A stretch of 64,000 bases of DNA from the NCBI GenBank assembly GCA_036971475.1, contig JBAIZL010000058.1, positions 1,934,001 to 1,998,000 of the forward strand. The letters are read 5' to 3'. Both the position numbers and the translations under genes were made by a program. This document shows, one piece after another, positions 1-11,531 of the stretch. The DNA comes from Prosapia bicincta (Eukaryota; Arthropoda; Insecta; Hemiptera; Cercopidae). The notes under the pieces were generated by a model. It searched no databases. It was not told the DNA's origin and worked only from the letters and a program-made list of their open reading frames with translations. Position 1 is the first letter of the stretch. Each line of letters opens with the position of its first letter.

Positions 1-520
1 TTTCTGAATATAAAGTTTTCATCTATTCCATGCTTGGCTCCTGCGATTATCCTCTTTAAGGAGACCTTTGCCTGTTTCATCTATGCTGGTTTTTTGGAAC
101 TCTATGTATCGATGATGGGTAAGTGTTTCATCTTCTAGAACCTTCCAGTTTTTACAATTCCGACATTCCAGTTTGAGATATGGTTAGATCGATAATTGAC
201 CTCGCACTACCTCTTTTGAAAGTGCATTCGTTCCTTCGTTTATAAAGACCAATTAATTATGGGCTTCTTTTACAGGTCCTAGTTTCTCCCTATTCAAAAC
301 ACATTCTGTTAAAGTCAGCTGTGATAAGAGTTTTGTAACTGGAAGATTGTATGAATCTTTCCAACTGTCTTAGATTTTCTTCATGCTCTTTTATAGAGTC
401 GTTTGAAGAGAAATAGCAGCTACGTATTCTACATTCACCCATCTCTATCCAAATAAACCCATCTGATTGAATCCCAATAATTATCAACCACTACGCTATT
501 AAGAGTAGCAAATGCGGCCT
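1..520 (-). pseudogene. Non-LTR retrotransposon endonuclease (EEP) domain, decayed
   Basis: Read on the minus strand, this stretch gives pieces of the apurinic-like endonuclease of a Jockey/R1-type non-LTR element. The segment 'GFIWIEMGECRIRSCYFSSN' is followed by a 'LITADFNR' block, where the family usually has a GDFNA-like metal-site motif. Then come 'NALSKEVVRG' and 'WKVLEDETLTHHRYIEFQ', the position of the family's terminal S-D-H motif, here T-H-H. Stops and frameshifts break the frame near 290 and again further left. The domain would nick target DNA for target-primed reverse transcription. The rest of the element (reverse transcriptase) would lie left of the window edge. Recognition is by motif order only, so the clade is not certain. 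Confidence 0.65.
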
Positions 521-547
521 TTTTATTCCTATCCTTGTACCATGAAT

Positions 548-645
548 TTATGTATGTTTGTATGTATGTATGTATATATGATGTATGTACATATGTATGT
601 GTGTATGTACATAAGTATGTATGTATGTACAGTATGTATGTATGT
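548..645. repeat. (TATG)n microsatellite
   Basis: Imperfect TATG/TGTA tetranucleotide tract. Open frames here that read as M/Y/V/C repeats are products of the tract and not genes. Confidence 0.9.
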
Positions 646-789
646 ATTAGTGATTTTCACACTCTATACCCTGAATGCATATCAGTTGTATACTGTAGTG
701 CATCAAGGATTTTGTCTAGGGAGGCCAAAACTACAACGGAGCCGGGGGGGGGGTCTCGGTTTGTTCACCCCCGTATAAAATGAGTTTTT

Positions 790-3700
790 ACCAGTCTAAA
801 ACTTATGTTTTAAGCATATACAGCATAAAAAACACTTAAATTGAGACTAAATCTGTGTTTTTTATGTTTTAATATAATAGGTTGTTTATTATTTTTGGAT
901 GAGTACTAAAGGTGTTTTTACATTTTGATTCCTGTACTGTTGACTTTCATTGAAGTTGTTTTGTTGTTTTTTTTTTTTTGCTACTCACATGATAGTAATC
1001 AAAGAACATTTTTTAATTAGGGTCTAAATTCTAAGATCATGTCAATATTATAAAATAAATCAACCTTTGACAAATATATTGGATACTTCTTGTTATAAGT
1101 TGATTTGGTTTTTTACAAAAGTCTCAGAATTTACACCGAAATAAAGACAATGTTACTAAAACTGTTTGTCTGCTCCTCTGTCATGACGGGCCTAATTAAA
1201 CCTTGACAATCTTCAAAATTGTTAATTATATTTTAGAGCCTATTTATGGTTTCAGTTATGCCTCCTATTTATTAACCAGTTATTCTTTAACTAACGACCC
1301 CACCATAGCGATCTCCTCTGACGATTGCAGAGAGATGTTAACAGTCACCGAAATACCCATAGAGGACAAGTACTATAGTTATGATTGTACAAACAGAAGT
1401 TAAATATCTGTTAAATCATTAAACGAGCCCCTAATTTTAATATTTCCCATAATTATCAATTACCAAGTAACTTAAATGCTTATTTTTATATAGCTCAAGG
1501 TGGCAACTCAAAAACTGCGTATATTACTGCAAAGCTAAAGGTTTAGATTAAAAAAAAAAATTAATGGTACATTTAAAAATTGCTAAAATCTTATTGCTAT
1601 TTAAAGTCTAATAAGGCTCTTAAAATAGGATACTTTAGACACTAATAAAAGTAATAAAATCATGTATTATATCCAACGGTAAATGAATGACGTGTTTAGA
1701 ATGAATATAGGCTATTAATGTCCGTTCGCTAGGGGAAATTCTGGCTCAGAGAATTAAATTTACAAGTAGGCTAAATGTTTGTAGTTTGTATTACCCTACA
1801 CCTAAATTGCAGATAAACATATAATATTTTCTTATCATTTTAAATTTATTTATACATTTTCATTTTTTTTCTCATACTTAGGATTGGCACTTTCTCATGC
1901 CACTGGTTGTATGTCTAAAACTGCTACTATAATTTCAATATATGTTATTAGTAACAAATAAACAGGCATGTTAAAGTAAATTCATTTTTAAAAAAACCTC
2001 TTGTTTTGGACCAAACACGTAGCTGGCGCAGTCAATAGGACAACTCAAAACAATTAAATATAATATTTCGACTTCAATCACTAATCGAAATACTGCAACT
2101 GCGATAAAAAATTATGCAGAACAGTGGATATTTGCAACGACATCAGCAAAACGTAGAGTCAATATTCAAAACAAGAAACAAAGAAGAAGTTATTAATCAC
2201 TTAAACAATAGTTTATGACTATCCGAACTTTATATTTAGTAAATTTGTTAAAACTTACTGAGTTTTCGATCACTATGTGCCGATATTCATCCGTGTCTTG
2301 AGACACTTTGGGTTAATGTATTTTGTTATCTATATATCATGTTATGGGTCTTTGTGTGTGTTGGTACATTAAGGCTGTTACATTTGGTAAAATTTCCACC
2401 ACTATTTATGCTCTGCATAACATACCTATTATCCTCTATTAAGGATAGAAAAGCATTATGAATTCATAGGATTAATGTAGGAACATAAAATCTCCTGGTA
2501 CAAAATAAGTGTTGTCGTGACATGTATAACTGTGCTATAAAACGAATCGCATTTTATTACACTTCAGGAGAATGGATAGCATTCAAACAAGAAAAAAGTA
2601 TTGCAAAGATAAATATGACTTGGTAGATTGATTTTTCCGAAATGTGGGTAAAATCTCCTAGCTTTACCTTTCTTTTCTTGTAAGATATTAAGATAACGGT
2701 GAAATATTGTTTTATAAAAAAGGATTGGAAGCAGAACGTTCTTGATAATAATATAGATATTATTGATCTAGCTCTGTCGTCATCCTGGGGCATATTTGTA
2801 GCGGAGGAGGAGATATTTGATTAGATTTGCACGTAATAGGAATGGCCCGTTCGCAGAACGCTTGAAAAATATAAACACCTAACGTCATACTTTCACCGAA
2901 AAGTTGTCTCTCTGAGGAAATAATATTACATTGAAATTATTTTTTTTATCGTCTGTCAGTACATCGAATATTGGTATTAGAAGTACTGTATTAGGTTCTC
3001 GAACATAATCGTGAAACACTAGGTTGTATATTTAAAGATAAATCTCCTTCAGCGTCAATGTAGTGTAACAATTCTTGTGCTCTCGTTCTCGCTCTTTCTC
3101 ACTTTCTATATACTGAGCGGTCAAAATGACCGCTCAAGTTAAGAAATTAACAATTTCTAGATTTTGAATAATTGATTCAAAACTTATATAATATAGATTT
3201 AACTTTTCTAATAAAGACACATAGTAAAGAGTGAAGAAGCAAATCAATTTTTGTATAACTATAAATAAAAAAAAATAATAAATAATTGTAATTAACTAAC
3301 TACATTTGACAAACGGGAGTTCAGTAAAAATTTTTAAGTGCCGAAAAAAAGCAAAATAATGCTAATATGAGAACTAGGCCACCTACAACAAATGACCAGC
3401 AGCATCCAACAGCAACGATAGTGGAAACCGAATCCAAAATACTTCAATATTAAAAAAGTTACGGCGAATCTAAAGAAATACAGTTTTGAGTGTTTCAAAT
3501 AACGATAACAAAAGATTGTAGGTTTATTCGAATGCGTTGTTCAACCCGCCAATACAGGAAAATACACTGAGATAGCGAGGAACCAAGCGTGGGGGGGACG
3601 TTGGATCGCCTTAATAAAAACAGACACAACGTCTTGTAGAAGTTAGTCTGAAAAAAAAATCGGTTCGTGGCTAGAAGAGCACCAAGGACCAGATGGATCT

Positions 3701-4700
3701 GTACAACACTGTTTCTGGCGCTAACTCAAATCACAAACGCGGACGTTTGAATCCCGGGGATTTTGGCATGGGTTTTGGAAACGGTAGAAAACATATTTTA
3801 CCAAAACAACTAACATACATTTTTGAAAACCTCCACCACCAGTAGGATATGGTACAAAAAGCAAATGTAGCGGATGCAAGGGTGTGACCAGATGAGATAG
3901 CTCATAGAGAAGGAGGGCATTGCAATACGTATATGATATAGATGATGTATTTCATATTAAATATTTGTTTTTAATGTACACAAATATAATTAATAGGAAT
4001 ATTTATAAAACTATATGCTCCATGTTTTTCATCAGTGCGCAGAAATATATTAATATACTCAATGCAACACAAAAACAGTTTCAATGTATAAGCTGTTACC
4101 CAAAACTGTGTGAACATTTGTTGTTTTTTCCATAATTGAAATTATTCAACATCAGATACTTTGCACTACAAACATATTTTGTTTTTATATGATTATTTCC
4201 AACACTTCCTTAAGTTTCTGCAGTGTTTTAAAAAAGATTGTAACAATATTCAATGTAGATGGTTTGTTCTCTAAAATGTTTTATAGCCTTAAACAAAATT
4301 CTAGAAATAAACAAATAAAATCATACAGAATAAAACAACTGTACTGCAATGGCTTGCAATTGAAACTTTTAGATAGCAAGTGTATCTCGATTTGTATATA
4401 ACTCTTTTCTCATAAATTTGAAGTTGTATCATTGTTAGTTCATCTGAATCGTTATTTAAAATGAGAGAGACATTCCAAAATGTTATAAAACAATCCTAAA
4501 TGATGCCTAATATACATGTTTAATTTATGTTTGATAAACCTATTCTCTTGAATATTCTGTTAGTATCATTTTTCTTTATTACAATTTTTTAAAAACGTTT
4601 TTGCAAGTAACTTGTTAAAATTGCAATCAGTGGCAAACTTCTATTTTTCTGAGTTTTATCCTTTTTTTGAGTTAATTTTGTTTAATAGGTTTTAGAAAAT
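790..4700. other. No gene recognised
   Basis: AT-rich DNA without a long open frame or convincing exon. A 21-bp perfect hairpin sits at about 3115-3135 (GAGCGGTCAAAATGACCGCTC, arms GAGCGGTCA). The stretch 3540-3780 is locally richer in G+C but shows no recognisable protein on either strand. Upstream exons of the coiled-coil gene could be here, but none could be supported. Confidence 0.5.
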
Positions 4701-4734
4701 AAAAAAGACATAAGTTGTTGAATGTTCGAAGTAG

Positions 4735-5942
4735 TTAACCCTAGATTCATAAACATTCGTCTGTCAGACGACGCCAGATTCCAGGAATTTGTACTTCTCA
4801 TTCCCTCAACCTTCTGGTCTCACTGTCATCCTACAGAGGAATTTGACGTCTTAAGCGTTATTTGTTTTGTGGTTACATTGAGTTTTCTTTGCTCAATCAT
4901 CTGAGAGCAACTGTTTTTGAATAGTGGGAGAGTGTTTTTTCCAAAGACCAATGCCCAATTTAGGATGTATTTAGATTCTAAAACAAGTAAATACGGTCTA
5001 AAAGTAGTTATACTATGTAATGTAACAACAAAGTATCTAATTGACGGTATGCCATACCTGGAACAGTCTTTGAACACATCTGGTCTGCCATTGGGTGCAT
5101 ATTTTTCAATAGAACTGATAAAATCCATCCATTACATAAATAGAAATGTAACCACGGATAATTGGTTTACATCCATCCCATTAACAATAGACCTGTTGAG
5201 TAACCACCAATTAACAGCTGTAGGTACTCTATAAAGTGATAAAAAAGAAATACTTTCATAAATGGAAGAACTGAAAACATGGAAGATTGATTCAGTTAAC
5301 TTTGCCTATGACAGTGAACCTGTATTAGTTTCATACAAAACCAAAAAGGCTATGATGCTATAACTGGACTCCACTACTCATGAATATGGCACAATAGCAG
5401 AACCTACAGGAAAATCAGAAATTGTTGAGTTCTTTAACTCAACTAAAGGGGCAGTTGATGTTTTGAAGAGATGTCTTCCAATATGACATGTAACCGAAAG
5501 ACACAGACATGGCCTCTCTTTTCAGTTTTTATGGAATGATAAACAGTACATTACTGAATTCCTACATGATATATGTTCACAATATGGTTAAGGGAGGGAA
5601 AAAATCTATCTGCTGAAAGAAATTCGCCAAACAAATGTCTGAACAGCTGACAAAACCGCATCTACAGAAGAGAATACACATACCAAAGCTACAGAAGAAT
5701 CTGAAGGTTAAAATGCAAGTGATACTTGGAGAAGAGCTAACCTAATGACCTTGAAGCTCAAGAACATGCTGGAAGGAAAATATGTACATTTTATCGATCT
5801 AGAAAAAAGAGGATGAATAGATACTCCTGTTTCAGCTGCAAAAGATTTTACTGTCTTTAACATCAAGGAAAAATATGTATAGCCTGTTCATAGATGGAAA
5901 AAAAGTAAATTACTACTTATAACTAGGGTAATATTAGTTTGA
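4735..5942 (+). mobile_element. piggyBac-family transposon, internally deleted
   Basis: The left end has the piggyBac signature target TTAA at 4735-4738 followed by CCCTAG. The right end has CTAGGG at 5933-5938 followed by TAAT, one change away from TTAA. Between them is the C-terminal half of a transposase. The first half of the coding region is missing, so about 1.2 kb remains. Next to the left end is a short palindrome (TCGTCTGTCAGACGACG). The element could not be autonomous. Confidence 0.75.
4917..5915 (+). pseudogene. piggyBac transposase, C-terminal half
   Basis: The open part (to 5234) contains 'SKYGLKVVILCN' and 'NVTTDNWFTSIPL', followed by a 'LTAVGTL' block. This is the region of the piggyBac transposase around the third acidic catalytic residue (the D of TDNW). 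Past the stop, frames continue with 'EIVEFFNSTKGAVDVLKRC', the family's FYN-TKGGVD block. Near 5815-5885 there is a Cys-rich tail reading 'RYSCFSCKRFYCL' and 'HQGKICIAC', which matches the C-terminal zinc-binding domain of these transposases. Several stops and frameshifts separate the pieces. Cut-and-paste transposition at TTAA is the family function; this copy is dead. Confidence 0.8.
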
Positions 5943-5962
5943 ATTAAATGATTTTGAAATAC

Positions 5963-5964
<2 letters not shown>

Positions 5965-6021
<57 letters not shown>
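5965..6021. repeat. (TA)n microsatellite
   Basis: Pure TA tract directly left of a PLE terminal fragment; further TA tracts lie at 6116-6146 and 6160-6202. Confidence 0.95.
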
Positions 6022-6022
<1 letters not shown>

Positions 6023-6026
6023 TAAT

Positions 6027-6111
6027 GGTGGATAAAATTACTTACAATAGTAATATATTAACTTCATAAAGTCAGTGCAACGGAAAAACAATGGATAACG
6101 TTAAATATCAA

Positions 6112-6117
<6 letters not shown>
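6027..6117 (+). mobile_element. PLE-2 terminal-repeat fragment
   Basis: From GTGGATAAAATTACTTACAA through AATGGATAACGTTAAATATC this matches the terminal repeat and first codons of the near-complete PLE-2 copy at 17040-17127. It runs straight into a (TA)n tract, as all other PLE-2 ends in the window do. Confidence 0.8.
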
Positions 6118-6150
<33 letters not shown>

Positions 6151-6159
6151 ATAATATAC

Positions 6160-6205
<46 letters not shown>

Positions 6206-6237
6206 TAGGTTAGTTCTAGTAGAGCTTAAAGCTTATT

Positions 6238-6565
6238 TAGGAATTTTTTGGACTTGATAGGAGACTGACAGACTTACCTAAAGGCAATAGTCCAAAACTG
6301 CAATCTCTTGGAAATAAGCACATATAAAACACATATAAAACACTTAATACACTTTTATTTGAAATATTTCGATCAACATGATCTTCTTCAGTCCAAGAAG
6401 ATCATGTCTGATCGAAGAAGATCATGTTGATCGAAATATTTCAAATAAAAGTGTATTAAGTGTTTTATATGTGTTTTATATGTGCTTATTTCCAAGAGAT
6501 TGCAGTTTTGGACTATTGCCTTTAGGTAAGTCTGTCAGTCTCCTATCAAGTCCAAAAAATTCCTA
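6238..6565. repeat. Foldback: PLE-1 terminal sequence as inverted repeat
   Basis: Two nearly perfect arms of about 152 bp (6238-6389 and 6414-6565) face each other across a 24-bp spacer. The outer arm ends (AGGAATTTTTTGGACTTGAT on the left) match the 3' terminal sequence of PLE-1 near 14437-14475 (GGTAAGTCTGTCAGTCTCCT). The inner ends carry GAAGAA-GATC-atgtt-GATC-GAAATATTTC, a hammerhead-like layout (see findings). (TA)n flanks both sides. Confidence 0.9.
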
Positions 6566-7011
6566 TATATATATATATATATATATACAGTAATACCCCG
6601 ATAACCATCTATTAAGTCAAATTCTCGTAAGTAGAGGTATAATTTTAATACAATCACATTGGAATCATGATTAATTGGGACCAAAGACTAAATAAACTAA
6701 TAATTTAGAAGAAAAATGTGTATGTACTAAATTCTTAAGTACATAATACAACAAAATAGTTTATTATATGCATACATATTGCAAAGGAGTAAGTAAAAAG
6801 AAGTTATTTTGAGTTAGACAATTTCATAAAATCAAAATAAATTTGTTTGAAGAATTGAAGATTTTTTCTTCTCACGCAGAATTTCCTCGTAACTTGCTAA
6901 TTTTTGTCTTTTGTGGCTCATTGTTGGAGTCTATGATTTCCAAAACTTGCTCAATTAAACTAAGGCCTTTTGTCGTCAAGTATCTATCTAACCGTCATTC
7001 CATCTTCTACG

Positions 7012-7770
7012 TCATAAATCCAGCAGTTCTTGAATGTCATGATTATCCACTTCTAAATTTAGTTGTCTGGAAAAACCAACAACTTCTTCAATCACATCAA
7101 CAATTTCATCAGACTCTGGCACTGATTCCGTTTGAGTTTCATTGGCAAAAAATAGACACACCTTTTTCCAAACGCCATTCAAAGTTTTTTTGTGCAATTT
7201 CATTCCAAGATGATTCCCAAGAATGATTCTCAAAGCATCTAAAACATTGAATTGTTTCAAAAAATCTTAAACAGAAGGCTCGTTGCTCTGTCTCATAGCT
7301 TCATGCAGATTCGCAAATGATCTTCTTGTGTAATAAGCTTTAAATCTCCCTGATCCATTGGTTGAAGCAAACTAGTTGTGTTTGGTGGCAAAAATATCAC
7401 TTTCACGCGTGTGTCGAAATTAGTTAAATTAGTAGGATGGCTAGGTGCAATGTCAATTAATGGGAATTACTTTAAAAGGAATTTGATTAGACCGACAATA
7501 ACGTTCGACTAGAGGTATGAAATGATGACCAAACCATTCTTCAAAAAAAGCTGTCACCAAAGCCTTCCGATTTGACTTCCAAATCACGGGTAAGCTAGCT
7601 TTAGAAATATTTTTTAATGCGCTTAAATTTTCTGAACGATAAACTATGAGAGGTTGCAACTTACAGTCACCAGCTGTATTTGCACCAACCATCACTGTCA
7701 ATCTGTCTTTGGCGGCCTTAAAACATGAAAATTTTTCTCTTCATGAGCTATAAAAGTTCTCTTAGGCATT
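7012..7770 (-). pseudogene. Tigger-type DDE transposase, broken
   Basis: Reading leftwards from about 7768: 'LTVMVGANTAGDCKLQPLIV', then 'NLSALKNISKASLPVIWKSN' and 'FFEEWFGHHFIPLVERYC'. After a frameshift comes 'IDIAPSHP' with 'VIFLPPNTTSLLQPMDQG', which is the region of the second catalytic Asp and the well-known PPNTTS-QPMDQG block of Tigger/CENP-B-like transposases. A downstream open piece (7012-7260) is the C-terminal acidic tail ('ETQTESVPESDEIVDVIEEV'). At least two frameshifts separate these blocks. The N-terminal helix-turn-helix domains were not found. Confidence 0.85.
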
Positions 7771-7872
7771 TTCTTCCAGAACAGGCTAGATTCTGAGAGA
7801 CTCGGGTAGCATGATTTAAAAGCGCATAACTTGGGAATCACATATGACAGAGTAGCGAAAGTCAAGGTATTA

Positions 7873-8210
7873 CTTACTTTACTTTACTTTATCCAACGCC
7901 TGCCCTTGGTAACTCGACCATTTGGCATCGAGCAGACCAGTAGAGCTTGGAGAGTCTGGTTTTTGGGTCGCTATTGTATGCTTCGAGCTGTGGGCAGGCA
8001 GGAAGGTGGTCTCCATCCATCTTTCCTGTTTGGCACAAGGGGCACCGATCCGTGTCCGCCAGCCCAATGCGATGAAGGTGCGCCTGAAGGTAGTCGTGTC
8101 CTGTGGTTAGACGGAACAGCGCAACACTGATAGGTCGAGGCAGGTGTTTTTGAATGGGGTTGGTGCAAAGTTCTTGCCATCTCTTTCCAAGGTTTTCTTG
8201 TGATGTTTTC
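7873..8210 (-). mobile_element. 5'-truncated non-LTR retrotransposon, 338 bp
   Basis: On the minus strand this encodes the last part of a non-LTR polyprotein: 'VALFRLTTGHDYLQAHLHRI' followed by 'CPLCQTGKMDGDHLPACP'. The latter is the Cys-Cys-His-Cys finger that ends many arthropod Jockey/I-like ORF2 proteins. A short (TAAAG)-type tail lies at 7873-7890, read in the minus direction. A perfect 14-bp target-site duplication, AAGTCAAGGTATTA, flanks it at 7859-7872 and 8211-8224. The open frame reaches almost end to end, so the insertion is fairly young compared with its Tigger host. Confidence 0.9.
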
Positions 8211-8224
8211 AAGTCAAGGTATTA

Positions 8225-8227
<3 letters not shown>

Positions 8228-8280
<53 letters not shown>

Positions 8281-8310
8281 TTATTTATAAATATATATAT
8301 ATATTTTTAT
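8228..8310. repeat. (TA)n microsatellite
   Basis: TA tract to about 8274 and a second short one at 8290-8305; it is the target site of the Tigger element on the left. Confidence 0.9.
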
Positions 8311-8535
8311 CAGGTAGTCTCGTAGATGAAAGATTATGATAAGTGTAACCAAGAAACAGAGATTATGAATGTAGGGTTAATTTATTATCAAAACAGTTTT
8401 TTAAGGGTAATATACAAACTTGAAGTAGGATTATAAAAAGTCTGAGAGAAATGGAATTTATTAATTAATAATGAAATACAAATTATTTTTTTAATGTTTG
8501 TAATAGATAATTGTCCTTTAACTTGTTAATTTCAG

Positions 8536-8655
8536 AAACAAAAAAATGCTGCCATTCAGTGTGAATTAGAAACACTATACAATGAATATTTAAACACTCT
8601 GTATGTAGAGGCTGCCAGAAGAAATGAAAACAAGAGAGAAAATACAAAAATTGAA
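8536..8655 (+). CDS. Coiled-coil protein (HAUS8-like?), internal exon
   Basis: An acceptor (TTAATTTCAG) precedes and a strong donor (GTGAGT) follows a 120-bp exon that is open in one frame only and is phase 0 at both ends. It encodes 40 residues including 'CELETLYNEYLNTLYVEAAR', a polar, leucine-rich helix typical of a coiled coil. It is the most 5' exon I can support; earlier exons with the start codon must lie upstream. The joined exons give about 204 residues. Their order of features (a helical stretch, then 'CHDKLVLRNIQ', then a 'DSEE' segment and a short tail) resembles my recollection of HAUS8, the microtubule-binding subunit of augmin that drives branching nucleation on spindle microtubules. 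That assignment is tentative; the exon structure is not. Confidence 0.7.
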
Positions 8656-10472
8656 GTGAGTTATAATTTCTAACTTTCAATTTATAATTTTCTTTAACAA
8701 AAGGTGTATGTTTATCTGTTCAATGATTTTCAATTATGTCTTTAGTCCAAAATACACATGATAATGACTAGATTATTATAAAATCTTTGGAGCTACTGGA
8801 GTTCATAAAAAATACATTGTTTGATTAAAATCATTTAAGTTATCTACATGCTTACAGAGTGTCTTCAATTAAAGAGAAGTCAGAAGTCTTGTGAAATTTT
8901 TCACTACTGCTCTTGCTCTTAAAATTGAGCAAGAGCTCAATTCTATGGTTATAATCTTTACAATTTTAACCAAAAGCATAGGAGAGGGATGCAGCCAGGA
9001 TGACTGGACTCTCGAAATATATAAGTTTTTTTTCAGGGTTTGCTCTTTAATGTCCTAACAATTTTAGAGGTTTTTGAAAGGGCTTAAATTAATTTCAGGT
9101 CCCTGAAAAGTCTTGGGATTTTATCATTATATTATTCTATTGCAATCAGTTATTGCAAATTGGCATTTTTACTAGAGAAACGGACTAAAGGTAAATTGTA
9201 GTACAGTCTATTAAACTAAATAGATCGATTCATAGGTACTAGTTGTTGGTAGCAAATTTTGGAATATTCTTAAGAATAGGTGGAAGAGCATAAGCATATG
9301 TATACATCTACTGGGAGTGCTTGTCGTCTCCTGAGCTTATGCTTTTAAGCAAAAAGCGTTGCCACTGCATAGATTTATTTCATTGCAGTTTAACGAAAAT
9401 TTTTTTTAAAAAAACTATTCTCCTATATCATCATATAGAAGATGTACATGGCTTAATGAACTATATATTTTTAACCACTTCAAAATTATCAGATATAAAA
9501 ATATATACTTGCTTTGAAAACATTTCATTGAAAAATTTGATTTTTAGCGATAACTTTCTTAATTATTATAATATGTAATGACTTCAATATCTTTACAGGG
9601 CTACGACACGTGTGAAGTTGAACTTTTTTGAGCATTTAATTTTTGAACTTTTAGAGTTTAAAGGGTTTAAGAAAAGTGTATTTGTATTCAAATTCAAATT
9701 TAAAATGACAATATTTCAGTTAATTTTGAAACAATCCACATTTTATTCAATAATATCTAAATTATTGTTACATTGTATTTACAGTTAATGTTAATTATTA
9801 TGGTAAAGTCATTATTATTAAAGTCATCATTTATTATAGTAAAGTCACTGATTAAATTGCTGATTTATTTTCTCCACAAAAGCAAGATTAAATTTTTGTT
9901 TGTATAAATACTCTGTTAGCTTTAATGCAGAGAACCTATATTAAAACTGATTTCAATAGTCTTTTCAAGCACATTAACAAAAATTATTTCCACTTTCTTT
10001 GAACAATTATTTGCTGGGTAGAACAAGATTATAGGTTAAATTCCTGTTGGAAGATGCTATCTTACAAGATAATTATAATAAAATAAAACCAAATTATAAC
10101 CTATGGGGATGGGATAGAAGTTGTTGGGTTGGTTGATTGGAGAAAAAACACCATTAATATATTTTAAAATTTGTTACTAAAAATCTACCAGTTTATAATT
10201 GTTTTGAATTAGAACAGTCCTAAAACATTATTAACTATAAACATGAGTCATTCATCAATTTTGTTATGACTGTTTAAAATAATGAAGTACTCATTTTACT
10301 TCAATCACTATATTAACTTTTTTTTAAATAATAAACTTATTTTGTTTCATATAGGCATTTTTTGTATAGTTATTTTGTTTGTTTATTGAGTTTAATGAAA
10401 TAATTTTCAAAACCTGATTGTTGGATACTCTTATTATTTAATTATGTAATAGAGTTTGTGTTTAAATTTCAG
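8656..10472 (+). other. Intron of the coiled-coil gene
   Basis: About 1.8 kb of AT-rich intron. A hairpin (GCTCTTGCTC/GAGCAAGAGC) lies at about 8912-8937. I see no mobile element that I can name in it. The branch/acceptor end is TTTAAATTTCAG. Confidence 0.6.
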
Positions 10473-10617
10473 GATTATTTGTCACATGTGCAAGGACTAC
10501 TTGTGAGCCGACAATCTGAACTGCAAAATTTACATAAAAAATTGCATACACTTTCTGTGAACAGTGAAATTGAATTGCTGCGAATGTTAAATCCTCCTGA
10601 TTTTAAAAAGATATTAG
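10473..10617 (+). CDS. Coiled-coil protein, second supported exon
   Basis: This 145-bp exon between TTTAAATTTCAG and GTAAGT continues the frame of 8536-8655 at phase 0 and ends in phase 1. It encodes 'DYLSHVQGLLVSRQSELQNL', then a heptad-like stretch and 'LLRMLNPPDFKKIL'. The L-x-x-L-x-x-x-L spacing and lack of hydrophobic core motifs point to a long helix. The following intron is 13.7 kb and holds most of the Penelope-like elements in the window. Confidence 0.75.
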
Positions 10618-10701
10618 GTAAGTAGTGTTTTTGTTGTTATTTGGTAAAATGTTTTTATGTTGATATTTGTTAATTTGTTTTGTAAATGGTCATTTCCAAA
10701 G

Positions 10702-10704
<3 letters not shown>

Positions 10705-10738
<34 letters not shown>
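10705..10738. repeat. (TA)n microsatellite
   Basis: TA tract just inside the 5' end of the large intron, at the left border of the nested foldbacks. Confidence 0.9.
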
Positions 10739-10742
<4 letters not shown>

Positions 10743-10759
10743 CTTGTGTAACAATGATA

Positions 10760-11520
10760 AAAACAAGAGAAGTACAAGTACAAGAATAATTTATTGAATT
10801 ATACAATTCAAAGCTTTTTGTTGGCAAACAGTACCAACATCCTCAGGAATACTAAAGAAAATCAAGCATACAGCTAGATCCAACAAACAATGTTACCAAA
10901 TCTATTACAATATTGTAAAATTAATTAATTAATTAATTTATTTATATAGATAATATGATACTTATAAATAATATTAAAGCTGGCTTGTGAGTGAAAGTTA
11001 TAATTAAAGAATAAAAATATGGTACAACTCACAAATATACATTTTTTTATTTTATACGCGTTTCAACGACTAATTTGTAGTCATCCTCAGTGAAGCTACA
11101 CAAATCAAATTAACTAAAAAAAAAAAAAAAAAAAAAATAATAAACATAAGCTAAAAAGTTTTAACAAAAGTTTTTGTCACTGAGGATGACGACAAATTAG
11201 TCGTTGAAACGCGTATGAAATAAAAATTTTTATATTTGTGAGTTGTACCATATTTTTATTCTTTAATTATAATATGATACTTATAAAAGAAATTAACAAA
11301 GGCTTAAGAATGATTATTTATGAAGGTTTAGAAATATATAAATATAATAATAATAACAAATTGATAAATGAATAGATAAAAATAAAATCAAAATTTGACA
11401 CTATATTCAATGTATCTAATGTTAGGTAGCAAATTAATAAATTTGACAATATTGTAATAGATTTGGCAACATTGTTTAATCTAGCTAAAACTATATACAT
11501 TACAAGCTATCCTATTATAT
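10760..11520. repeat. Outer foldback carrying a nested foldback
   Basis: Sequence at about 10880-10940 (including AACAATGTTACCAAATCTAT) is mirrored at about 11430-11486 (ATAGATTTGGCAACATTGTT). These form the arms of an outer inverted repeat. Inside lies another foldback (10969-11269) flanked by an exact 18-bp direct repeat, so the inner unit inserted into the outer one. Left of the outer arm, 10811-10847 on the minus strand reads CTGAGGAT-GTTGG-loop-CCAAC-AAAAAGC, a hammerhead-like layout lacking the G of GAAA. Confidence 0.75.
10969..11269. repeat. Inner foldback with 18-bp direct repeats
   Basis: Arms about 10998-11092 and 11178-11272 share TTATAATTAAAGAATAAAAA and continue inward through CGCGTTTCAACGACTAATTT and its complement. 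The exact repeat TAATATGATACTTATAAA occurs at 10951-10968 and 11270-11287, as a target-site duplication would. A poly-A-like run (11116-11138) lies in the central loop. Each arm carries CACTGAGGATGAC...GTCGTTGAAACGCGT (see findings). Confidence 0.85.
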
Positions 11521-11531
11521 ATATACTTATT

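Larger units (their letters stand above)
6588..8227 (-). mobile_element. Tigger/pogo-type DNA transposon, nested insertion
   Basis: The terminal inverted repeat begins CAGTAATACC at 6588, and its complement GGTATTACTG ends at 8227. Both ends lie in TA dinucleotides, the expected target. The minus strand carries a decayed DDE transposase of the jerky/Tigger type. The right terminal repeat was later split by a non-LTR fragment (7873-8210) flanked by a 14-bp target duplication, so the original element was about 1.29 kb. Long runs of decay and a missing N-terminal DNA-binding region make it non-autonomous. Confidence 0.85.

Noticed and set aside
512..783. Two overlapping plus-strand frames of 82-88 codons
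   Set aside because: They are translations of the TATG microsatellite in two frames, with no sequence complexity.
4826..5128. 100-codon minus-strand frame
   Set aside because: Antisense of the piggyBac transposase, which has clear family motifs on the plus strand.
7831..8130. 99-codon plus-strand frame
   Set aside because: Antisense of the non-LTR fragment, whose minus frame has the recognisable Cys-His finger.
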